Shown here piece after piece: positions 25,355-34,839 of a stretch of DNA of 64,000 nucleotides. How positions within the stretch are numbered: position 1 is the first letter of the stretch; every line of letters starts with the position of its first letter. The DNA comes from Rhypophila decipiens (Eukaryota > Ascomycota > Sordariomycetes > Sordariales > Naviculisporaceae): the NCBI GenBank assembly GCA_033297075.1, contig MU858048.1, forward strand, positions 248,001 to 312,000, given 5' to 3'. The translations under genes and the position numbers were made by a program. The notes beneath the pieces were generated by a model. The model was given only the letters and a program-made list of their open reading frames with translations, was not told the origin of the DNA and searched no databases.

Positions 25355-25961
25355 GGTTGCCGCCGTTGCCGGAGGGAAATATTGAGCGGGGAAGGAGTGG
25401 CCGAGATTTGATGGAGCTCAGATCGGGCAGGCTCGGATTAGATGAAAGAGTGTGGTTTATTGTGTTTTTTCAACAATGTAAAAGATGAGAGGAAATTGGT
25501 CTTGTTAGGATGAATTTTTCATTCGACTCATATTTAAATCAACCTCTGGGTACTCGTGCTATGTATGCCTAGAGCTCTCGGCTGACATTGCTATCAGGTC
25601 AAGCTGGGGTTCGATTTGGAAGGTGCAATACATCCCGAGGCCCGATTGCGGAGTAATCGTTGAATCCTGAATCCTCTCTCTTCCCACACAGCACCTTCCA
25701 GGTTTAGAGAACTGACATTACACGGATAGTCAACATCACAATTTCCAGTGCCCATCATCTGGAGGGGGACTTGAAATAGAGGAGTTAGGAAAATATATCT
25801 CCTCCGGGAAGTGGTGACTTCGTTCATACCGGCCTCACTGTGGCCGATCGCCTGATAACCAGAACGACTAAATTATAGTATCTCCATTTTGGAGGGTGTG
25901 GTACGCAAAGATGTCTTGTTGTCCGGTTTTCCCTCCGATGTCCCGGAGACGCTAACCTCGC

Positions 25962-25982
25962 TGGCCGGAATCGTTCCGGCCA
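25962..25982. promoter_or_regulatory. 21-nt palindrome GGCCGGAA-TCG-TTCCGGCC
   Basis: Near-perfect dyad with a 3-nt centre, about 820 bp upstream of the dioxygenase ATG. It contains an inverted CGG/CCG pair spaced by 7 nt, the type of half-site bound by fungal Zn2Cys6 dimers. The regulatory role is inferred. Confidence 0.4.
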
Positions 25983-26601
25983 TTTCAAGCAGATATGTCT
26001 TTTGTGCGGCCGGCTGAGGCCGGCTATGGCCGGAGAATTGTGGAGAGGATACCGAGCTATTACCCAATTCTCCCCTCATGATCCGTCCCTCCCATGGCTT
26101 TGACGACATCTAGTCGGAAATTCTTGTGTAATGATTTCCTCAGTTCTTGAGTGTCATCGCTATCGAGTAGAAGCGAGAAAGGGGCAGGCGAAGACAAGGA
26201 AACAAGGCCTTCCTTATCATCCTTATCCGTCTCATCTAAAATTGATGACAGGAAGCTATGGCGTGGACTCAGATTCAGGGCCTGGAGTTTGAGACTCCTT
26301 GTTGTGGATTTAAGGGTTCGCTGGAGTCTCGGACGCAACGGGCCGCAGTTGATCCTTAACTCTTTGAAGACCATGCACTTGGTGCCTCTATAAGTCAGAT
26401 ACCGCCCTTTATCTTCTCCAAAGGACGGTCAGCCTAGGACGGTTGATATCAGCTCCTCCCGTCGCTGGACCATGTGCCAGCCTTTGACAAAGAAAAACCC
26501 CAGCTGGACAACCAGAGATGTGCATGTGAGATGGATTGGTGTCCGACGAGCCTGGGGTCATTGATGTTGCTGGCTGTGACTGTCCCAGGTCACCACTCTG
26601 A

Positions 26602-26621
26602 GGCCGGAATGGATTCCGGCC
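26602..26621. promoter_or_regulatory. 20-nt perfect palindrome, same arms as 25962
   Basis: Arms GGCCGGAAT / ATTCCGGCC around GG, about 180 bp upstream of the dioxygenase ATG. The 8-nt inner-arm sequence GGCCGGAA is identical to the upstream palindrome. A binding site for a dimeric zinc-cluster regulator is plausible but inferred. Confidence 0.45.
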
Positions 26622-26801
26622 ACTGTCTATATAGGCGAGAGATAGGAGACCTTGGAGAGCTGGTTGAGTCTTTCACCTTTGTCTTCATGACCTTATCTCA
26701 CAGAGTCAGCCAAAACTTCCATTGAAACTTCTAAAGCTCGAGCTTCCCGATTTCATAACATTCTTCTTGACTTGTCATCGCGGATTCATACCCCTACCAA
26801 C

Positions 26802-28450
26802 ATGGGATCCCAAATCGACAAGGGCAAGGAGGTATATCCAACCTCCTTCGAGGTCTTGGATGACCCCAGGCCAGATGACATCTCCCTCCCGGCCTTCATG
26901 GTCTCGACGACCAGGGGCTTCCTACCCAGGATGGACCCAATCGTCTCCCTTCCCCGAGAGTTCGCCTTCCTCGAGTACGTCCTTCAGGAGATGCCTGTCA
27001 AGAAAGCCAATGGAGAGCCTGGTTTGCTCGCACGCGGAGAACTGGGTGAATTTATCCTCAGGGACCTGCCCGATCTCACGGAGCATATCGACACATACAA
27101 GGACAACCTCCCACTCATGAACGCCCTTTATAGGGACTACTCGTTCCTTGCCTCTGCCTATCTCCTCGAGCCATGCCATCACAATTTCATCAAGGGCGAG
27201 CCATATGGACTTGGAAGACCGGTGTTGCCATCTGTAATTGCGAGGCCCATTGCCAGATGTGCTGAGTTGTAAGTTGTCTTCTTTACTTCACGGTACATAT
27301 TCTATGCCCCTATGTTCCCGGGCACTCACCAAGGCAATCACCCTCATTCCATGTTATCATTTCGCTAGACCATATCTTCACATGGTTCTCCAGTTCATCC
27401 TACATTCTTTCATATACTTGGTCTGGGCTAACACCTCATATCAGGTGCGACTTCAAACCATTCATGGAATACGCCGGCTCTTACGCCCTCTTCAACTACA
27501 AGCTGCTGGACCCCAAGGGCGAACTGGAATACTCCAACCTCGGTCTAATCCGAGCTTTTGAACACGGCCTCCATGCAGGATCCTCAGAAGCAGGTTTTGT
27601 CCTGGTGCACGTCGACATGGTCAAAAACTCTGGCCCCTTGGTCAAAGGAACCGTAGGCACTCTGGACGCCTGTACTACCGAAGCTCCCCGGGCCGACCTA
27701 AACATCCACCTGAGCATCATCCTCTCATCACTGGTCCAGATCAATGGCTCCATGGAAAAGATGTGGGGCAGGTCCAAACCAGGCGAGTATACCAGCTTCC
27801 GAACTTTCATCTTCGGGATCACTTCGCAGTCCATGTTCCCTAATGGCGTCGTCTACGAGGGTGTGGGCGAAGACGGAAAGCCAAAGTCGTTCCGCGGCGA
27901 ATCGGGAGCCAACGACTCTATGATCCCTCTTATGGACAATCTGCTCCAGATTCCCATGCCGGATACACCTCTCACAACAATCCTCGAGGATTTCAGAAGT
28001 TATCGGCCCAGTAACCACCGTCAGTTTTTGGCCTGGGTTCGCGGACGGAGCGAGCAGCTGGGTCTTAAGAACTGGGTTCTTGGTCTTGACGCTGATAATG
28101 AGGACGACGACGAGGTGCTGGAATCACGCCGCTTGTGGCTCAAGATCCTTAATCAGGTGCGTGACTTCCGCTGGCGTCACTGGTGTTTCGCCCGCGAATA
28201 TATCATCAAGAAGACTAGCCATCCTACGGCTACGGGGGGGAGTCCTATCCTGACTTGGTTGCCGAATCAGCTGCAGGCTGTTTTGGATGAGATGGCTCGT
28301 CTGTATGAGGATTTGTGCCAACGAGGAGGGGATCTGGGTGAGGAGTGCAGAGATATCATTGACCTTGTTGAGCGGCAGAGGGAGACGTTGAGGAAGGAGG
28401 TCGCCAAGTTTTGTGAGGAGCGGGGGGTTGCTGCTGCTGTTGCTGCTTGA
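26802..28450 (+). CDS. Indoleamine 2,3-dioxygenase family protein
   Basis: A heme dioxygenase; the family opens the indole ring of tryptophan to N-formylkynurenine. Exons are 26802-27268 and 27445-28450 (490 aa). Family signatures: FAFLEYVLQEMP and NALYRDYSFLASAYLLEP in the N-terminal small domain, RGESGANDSMIPLMDNLL, RSYRPSNHRQFL (compare the PxxHRxFL motif of animal IDO), DFRWRHWCFAREYI with the expected proximal heme His near residue 401, and TGGSPILTWLP. The upstream frame remains open but has no ATG before 26802. It is longer than animal IDO (about 400) because of insertions such as an Asp/Glu-rich stretch before the heme helix. No other kynurenine gene is adjacent. Divergent fungal IDOs can have poor tryptophan affinity, so the substrate is not certain. 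Confidence 0.88.
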
Positions 28451-29095
28451 GTTTCTCGGGGAGCTTGTTCAATGGCTATGGTAGGATGTTATTGTCAAGT
28501 AGTCCAGTAACATCATTTCCTCATGGAAGGAATCCTATCACAAGTCGTGTAACAAGTCCATCTAAGTAAAGCTTTTGATACACAGTACTGTAAGGACTAA
28601 AAGCTGCAAAGAACACAAAGGCTCGAGAGAAGACAATAAGCACATCATCCGAATCTTGTGATGAATTCAACCATCCCAATTTCAAGATGGTATCGTCGAT
28701 TTCGGCATGCATGTGGCTACCTTTAACAAGCCCGTATCTTGGGATGAAATACAGCGACAAGCAGGTGTACGGATACAATTTATTTACCCCACAAAAATAA
28801 TCGAGAAAATGACAGCCAAAGTTTGCCCCGCATTCAGGGGACAGAGCTCCAGAGTGGAACGAGTTACAACACCTTGCTGTAGGGCGGAGCACCACACGAC
28901 TGCAACGACAAGAAGATTAGAAGTCACTCAAGCCAACGGCTCTTGCGATACTACGACGTCGTCTGCGCTCTATACTGGAGGAACACCATCCTTAAACAGG
29001 CATTGTGCGCAGGAACCGGGAGCAATTGGCAGTAACCAACCGCAACGTCGAACCGATCCCATCCCCAAATCTCCTCGTCCACGCACTCGACGACA
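28451..29095. other. Intergenic, dioxygenase 3' end and SRP72 promoter
   Basis: No gene or repeat supported. C-rich leader sequence directly precedes the SRP72 start. Confidence 0.5.
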
Positions 29096-31203
29096 ATGCC
29101 TGACCCCGCCCTCGCAGCGCTGAACTCGCTGCTGCGCAACACCAGCATCGACGACGACGCCGAGGCCCTCCAACTAGCTACCGCGGCGATCAAGTCGGCC
29201 AAGCCCGGCAGCGCAGACCTGATTACAGCCCAACATGCCCGAGTAGTGGCCCTCCTAAAGCTTGACCGCTTCGAGGATGCCCTCCGCGCGCTCGGAGAAG
29301 GCGACAAACCTCTCGAGGAGATATGTGTGATGGAGAAAGCCTATGCGCTTTACAAGACTGGAGACCTCGAAGGTGCCGATGCCGTGCTTCGCGAATCCAA
29401 TGTCAGCTCTGAAAACCGGGGCGTGAAGCACGTCGCCGCCCAAATAGCCTACCGCGCCGAGAGGACTGAGGATGCCGCTGAAATATACCGAGAGCTCCTC
29501 GGGAATCAAGAAGGCGCCAACTTTGGAGAGGAAAACGACTTGAGAATCAACCTCTTGGCCTCTATTGCGCAACTGGAATGGCAAGGAAAGGGCTGGGCGG
29601 TACCTGAGCAAGAAAAAAAGACTGGGAGAGAAGAGCTGGAAGCGTTTGAGACGGCATATAACGCTGCCTGCGGTTCTATATCTCGAGGGGACTTTGCAAA
29701 GGCGGCAGTTCTGCTCAAACGCGCGAGGGATCTCTGCGAGGCATCTGAGGATCTGAGTGAGGAGGAACGAAAAGCCGAGCTTGTACCCATCATGGTGCAG
29801 CAGGCCTATGTTTTTATTAAACTCGGCAAGACGGAAGAGGCCGCAAATCTACACAAGTCGATTGAGCTTTCAGAGTAAGCATTCACGCCATGATGCTCAT
29901 CAATATTTCCGCAAAGGCTAACAACCATCACAGGGTGTCCGACAAGTCTACCAAGGCGATCCTTCGAAGCAACCAGGTTATCCTCCAGGCCGAGAAGAAC
30001 CCTTTCCTCGCAGCCCGCATGTCCCAGTCAATACCGCAGATCATAGGAAACGACCGCTTCTTCGAGTACCAGGCATCTGCTTTCCAACGGAACGAGTACA
30101 CTCTCGATCTCAAGTCGCAAAAGTTCCCAGGAGTCGAAAGACGCACATTTGATCTTCTTTCCGAGGCGTCCCTCCCAACTATTTCGTCCTCAAAGTGTGA
30201 CCTAGGTGTCTTTGCCGCAGCAGCTCTGTCGGAACTCAAGACCGGCAAGGAAGCTCTGCAAAGCATCCTCCCTTATCTCGAAAAGCGTCCCAAGGACCTC
30301 GGTCTCCTCCTTACCGTCATCCAGCTGTACATTCAACTACAGAATCCGGCCGTCGCTCTTCAACTTCTAGAATCATTCTTTGAGAAGCTCGAAAAGGATA
30401 AATCCGCCGATCGTTCCGATGTTCGCTTCGCTCCCGGCCTTGTCGCCCTGGCGGTATCCCTTTATCGTAGCCAGAACCAGCGCACGGCTCTCCGGAAAGA
30501 GCTTGCCAAGGCAGCGGCGCACTGGCAGAAACAGGCGTCTCCCTCGGCGGCAGGAAATGGCAACCGTCTTATTCGCGAGGCTGGCATCGAGCTCCTGAGG
30601 TCTTCTAACCCCGAAGATCTTGCTGCTGCGGGCGAGGCCTTCAATTATCTCGTGACTGCGCAACCGGGAGACCGGACTGCCAAGGCAGGCCTGATAGCTA
30701 GCTTTGCGACTAGTGATTTTGAGAAAGTCAAGCCCTATCTGGATATCCTTCCCCCAGTAGAGAAACTGACTGCCGGCGTGGATGTGGAATCTCTCCTCTC
30801 GGCGGGTGTAGCTACCCTTGCAAATAAGGAAACTGCTGAACAGCCAAGCAAGAAACGCTCGCTGGAGGAGGCTACGGCAGATGAGAAGGAAAAGAAACAG
30901 GCACCACCACAGCAGCCGGCCTCCAAGAAGCGCCGGAGAAAGTTGCCAAAGGACTTCGATCCTGAAAAGAAGCCCGATCCAGAGAGGTGGTTGCCGCTGC
31001 GTAACAGGAGCAGTTACCGGCCCAAGGGGAAGAAGGGGAAGAAGCGGGCAATGGAGTCTACGCAGGGTGGTCCGGTCAAGGGAGAGGATCAGGAAATGCT
31101 CGAGCTGGCGGGCGGTGCTGGGTCTGTCAAGGTTGAAAAGGCTGGTGGGGGAGGTGGTGGTGGTGGTGCTGGGAATAAGAAGAAGAGGAAGGGCAAGAAG
31201 TGA
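29096..31203 (+). CDS. srp72: Signal recognition particle subunit SRP72
   Basis: Part of the SRP68/72 heterodimer on SRP RNA, needed for co-translational targeting to the ER. Two exons, 29096-29874 and 29934-31203 (682 aa). The N-terminal two thirds are helical TPR-like repeats (for example LDRFEDALRALGEGD, YKTGDLEGADAVL, RTEDAAEIYRELL). A Lys-rich region then leads into the conserved RNA-binding segment KKPDPERWLPLRNRSSYRP followed by KGKKGKK. The extreme C-terminus has a (Gly)9 run and ends in KKKRKGKK. The order and the WLPLRNRSSY motif are diagnostic. Its 3' end faces HAM1 at a distance of about 330 bp. Confidence 0.95.
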
Positions 31204-31529
31204 TTCTTCTCATCTCTTGTTTATACAACAGTTTTTATGGTTTTATCACGGGCTCTCAGATGCATGATATGATGCGATGGCTCTCGTGTTAAGCGGGGAT
31301 TTAAATAAATTGGTATTTCACGATCAACTTTGGAAGGTGTCTCTCCACCTGACATTTCCCCATAGGTATATACACATCGTCTAAAGCCCAGAATGTTCAG
31401 TTGGTATGTCATGCCCTGATACTCGCTTTTCATGCTGTCTCGGCTCTAGAAACCTTTCCTGCTGCCCAAGATCTAAATCCAGTGATCAGACGAAGCTATC
31501 AGCTTAGCTTGCGGTCAAAATATGGGAGT
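31204..31529. other. Convergent intergenic region SRP72/HAM1
   Basis: Two 3' UTRs end here. Nothing further seen. Confidence 0.5.
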
Positions 31530-32364
31530 CTAAGCAGTCATCTCCTTGGCAAACCACTGCTGCAGTTTTTCGAGGGCCTTGCCGCGATGCGAGATGCTGT
31601 TCTTCTTGGCCTTGTCCATCTCGGCGTAGGTTTCGCCTTCATATTCAAAGATTGGGTCCCAGCCTGGAGGGGATAGTTAATCGAACGGGTTCCATAGAGC
31701 CAGCCATAGCTATATGTAGATTGTGTAACTGTTTAACGTACCGAAATTCGTAGGCCCCCTGGGGGGAACAATCTTGCCCTGTGTGATACCCTGGAACAGG
31801 ATGGGTTCGTGGCCTGGGCCGGCCGAGTAGCCGAATGTGCAGACTGCCTTGGCGCCTTTATCTTCATAGGCGGCTAGGAGGTTGTTAAGGCCGGTGTGGC
31901 CTATGGATGTGAGAAACCATTTACTATTTTGCGACTGTTAGTGAACGAACGACGTCGGTGGAAGAAGGGCAAGTTCCACATACATAAAAGAACGAAATAA
32001 AGTAATACTTACATATAAGGACCCGGCAGGCCGTTGAGAGCATCGAAGCAAAGGCATGTATCTTCTACCAGAACAGGTCCTTGGATCTGTTAATTACCAA
32101 AGAGTTAATTAGCAATTTCACTGAAAACATGGGGAAAGGAAAGCAGAATGAACTCGCCAAATCAGCAGCCCTCCGACATTTATCCAACGTCACCTCCTCC
32201 AGCGTCCCCTGGACCTCGATTAGATCCAGAGCTTGGCTCTCGACCTGGATGGCCGGCTCGAGGATCTCCTTGACTTCCCGAAGTTTGTTGGCGTTGCCCG
32301 TGATGAAGTTGACAAAGTGTCTGGCCTGGGTGGGGGGCGCTGGCTCTTCTTGGGTTGTTGCCAT
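31530..32364 (-). CDS. ham1: Inosine/xanthosine triphosphate pyrophosphatase (Ham1/ITPA)
   Basis: Hydrolyses ITP, dITP and XTP to monophosphates, keeping deaminated purines out of RNA and DNA. Four exons, 32364-32158, 32086-32013, 31923-31742 and 31663-31530 (198 aa, typical). [13 protein letters not shown] is the substrate-binding N-terminus. [22 protein letters not shown] carries the catalytic acids. [27 protein letters not shown] and [12 protein letters not shown] complete the fold. The first intron has a GC donor (TTG|GCGAGT) and a normal CAG acceptor. Using it is the only way found to keep the frame from CRRAADL to IQGPVLVED. The gene is followed on the same strand by FAP7 upstream, another nucleotide enzyme, probably by chance. 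Confidence 0.94.
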
Positions 32365-32888
32365 TTTTTGCCCTGTTTTGTTGTTGTGTGTGTGAGAGAG
32401 CAGAATGATTTCAGCAGCTTCCTCGGCTTCGTTCTGTATTTCTGATTTGAATGGGAATGGGTATATAAAGTGTTGTGCTGTATACTTCGTCTCGGAGCAT
32501 GAGCTTCTCGAACAGGACCAAATGTTGATGGAGGGGCAGTTAGTTACTCCGTATAAAGGTTCTTATCGATAACCTGCGTTTAATTCGCACTGTACTTTTA
32601 CCACCTTTGATGCATAGCCCGTCTAAAATCTTGGATTTATGCATAAAAACGTCAGGTACAAGCATAAGCAAGCAGCTCAGACGAACTGTGAGAGTGAGGT
32701 TGAGGTTGGCCCAGGGCTGCTTTCATCCATATCGCTTATATGCTCATTGAATACCTAGTAATAGATGGAATATCCCTTGACAATGTGCAATAGCAGGTAA
32801 TGCTGTAGTCTGCAGTCATTTCCAGAAAACCAAGTTTCTACTAAAGCACCACCCCAAGAAAGCAAACCCGTCCTCCCATCTAGACAGA
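32365..32888. other. HAM1 promoter and FAP7 3' region
   Basis: About 520 bp with no coding signal. T/G-rich leader next to the HAM1 start. Confidence 0.5.
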
Positions 32889-33637
32889 CTATGAGCTGTT
32901 ATTCTCCTTCCACTGCTTAACCCAGGCCTCGATCCGGTCGACATTAGAATCAATCTCCTCAGTGTCATTGCTCTGCAGCTCGACGACAATCTCCTCGTCA
33001 TACGCATCCCGGGCTTCTTGGAGGAGCACCTCCAAGATTTCCGCGTCGAGGTTCTCTTGCAGCTTGGCCTCGGGGTATTTTCTATACCGGTATGATCCAA
33101 AAGTTCGTCAGCCAAATGTATATTTCACACACACACACCGATATAACCAACAACATGGACGAGGCGCCAAGTTTCCTCCAGTCTCAGGTAAAAAGGAAGG
33201 AGGAGTAAAAAGAGTGTATGTAGATACCCACCTCGCAGTAAGACGATCATACAACGTCGTCGAATCAACCCTGAGCACGACAACCAAGTCAATCCAGCTC
33301 TTGGGGAAGAGATCGCATGCGTGCCAGTCTATTATGCAGCCGCCCTGCAAGACTTGTTCTTCCATGGCATCCAGGAGCTTGATTGTTTGTCACACCCAGT
33401 GTTAGCCAGATCTTCCACGCTTTGAGAATGAGGGAAAACGAATACCTTGTCCTCATCAACAATCCAGCTCTGAAACTCGTCGTCCCAGCCCTCATGGCAC
33501 TCTTTCTCCTTGACAATGTCGTTGACGCTAATGTGTTTGAGCCCCGTCCGCTCGGCGACCATCTCGGCGTGCGTGGTCTTGCCCACGCCCGGGGTGCCGG
33601 TGATGATGATGTTGGGTGATGTCCGGTTGGGTGCCAT
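32889..33637 (-). CDS. fap7: Adenylate kinase isoenzyme 6 / FAP7 ribosome-maturation ATPase
   Basis: An essential nuclear and cytosolic adenylate kinase-like ATPase that acts with uS11 in the final cleavage of 20S pre-rRNA. Three exons, 33637-33446, 33377-33232 and 33081-32889 (176 aa). The P-loop IITGTPGVGKTTHAEM is at residues 11-26. HISVNDIVKE and GWDDEFQSWIVDEDKLLD follow. GGCIIDWHACDLFP is the family's distinctive DxH-type Walker B region. VVVLRVDSTTLYDRLTARKY is the lid hinge. An acidic C-terminus ends WVKQWKENNSS. The start codon is preceded on the coding strand by a C14-A11 tract only about ten bases upstream. Confidence 0.95.
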
Positions 33638-33647
33638 TTTTCTCGGC

Positions 33648-33672
33648 TTTTTTTTTTTGGGGGGGGGGGGGG
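33648..33672. repeat. T11-G14 homopolymer tract in FAP7 leader
   Basis: Eleven T followed by fourteen G on the plus strand (C14-A11 in the FAP7 sense direction), ending 10 bp before the FAP7 ATG. Length may be affected by sequencing. The G14 run could form a quadruplex. Confidence 0.85.
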
Positions 33673-34548
33673 TTGTTCTTTTCGTTGAGGAGGACTCTGC
33701 GATCTTGCTCTTTTTTTGGAAAGAGGTAGTTTTCTCTTTTGTGGTATTGGTCTGGCTGTGAGACTGTCAGCCACTCCGTCTGTTATGTTGTATAGATTGA
33801 AACTGCGTTTTGGGAAGAGAATATTTTCAAGGCGGGGATAGGATGAACGATGTGGTTATAAAGGAGATAAAATGAATGTGATTATAAAAATATTTTGTCC
33901 CATCTTTTATATGCTTCAGCCACGATTCAGGTGTGTAAACCAAATGAGACAACATTGTATAGCAAAGTTCAATTGGGACGCCAAAAAATACTAGAATAGA
34001 AATCGTTATTCCTCAACTCACCTGGTGATTTTATACCGGTATAGCTGTCACCGCTGTGATGAAAAAGTAAATCGGCTTAGTGTGGACGAGCCGGTTTTTC
34101 GACGGTGTGGGTTTATCCTTGTTGCAATTCGTTAAATTTGTTTCGAAATGGCTCAAGAACTTGTAATCTTTCACTTCTTTGCTCACTTCTTGCAGCCTTG
34201 AATGGTTGCTTAAGGGATGGGCAAGTTGTCGATTCAAGTGGAAGAGTTTTGGATTGAGTGGCTTGCCGGTTCAAAATAATTTTACCACAGTGCGGATAGT
34301 GAGATCGCCACGTTGCGCATAAATTCCACTATGCAACCTTCGTAACCACCCAGACAGGCAGAAAATCAGAGACCAACAATATACAGGTCATTTATATGAA
34401 TTATAGCATCACCATGCAACAAGGCGAAAATTGAAACCCTCCTTATTTCAATCAATCGCCAAACCTAAAGGGGTAAAAATAAAAGACCATGAAAACCAAC
34501 TCGCTCCACTTCCTCAGCATATTTACATATTCTCTTCTCTTCTTCCCA
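33673..34548. other. Intergenic, FAP7 promoter
   Basis: AT-rich sequence with no supported gene between FAP7 and the end of the open extension of the myosin frame. Confidence 0.45.
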
Positions 34549-34839
34549 TTAAGAAACCGGTTTCCTTGGCATATCCGTCATATCAATACTCCCTTCGTCA
34601 TTCAATTTCTCGGCATCAAATCCTGTGCCTTTACTCCTGATAGTCCCACCGCCGGGTCTCCACGGATTAAGTAGAAACGACACAGGACTGGGAATCTGGT
34701 TGGTGTAAGTTGCCTCGGCCGCATTCAAGTCCTGAAATTGTAGAGGTGTATGAGGCAACGGCGGTGGGGATGAATCAATGCTCAAGGGTGATGAGATATA
34801 TCGTGGCTTCGGCGTCGGGGTAGTACCAAGCGTGGCCCT
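34549..34839 (-). other. In-frame open extension after the myosin V stop codon
   Basis: Directly after the TAG of the myosin gene (34842-34840) the same frame continues for 96 sense codons to a TAA at 34551-34549. The encoded tail is Ser/Pro/Thr-rich and without hydrophobic blocks (for example SSPPPLPHTPLQF, NPWRPGGG, DMTDMPRKPVS). It could be 3' UTR that is open by chance, a stop-codon readthrough extension, or former coding sequence. Confidence 0.35.

Larger units (their letters stand above)
25355..26801. other. Divergent intergenic region with palindromes
   Basis: Separates the PLP enzyme from the dioxygenase. It holds two long CCGGAA..TTCCGG palindromes (listed separately) and a cluster of GGCCGG direct repeats at 26007-26033. 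No coding frame supported. Confidence 0.5.

Noticed and set aside
24055..28450. Possible metabolic cluster of the PLP enzyme and the indoleamine dioxygenase
   Set aside because: Only two adjacent metabolic genes with unrelated substrates and housekeeping neighbours; no transporter, regulator or backbone enzyme.
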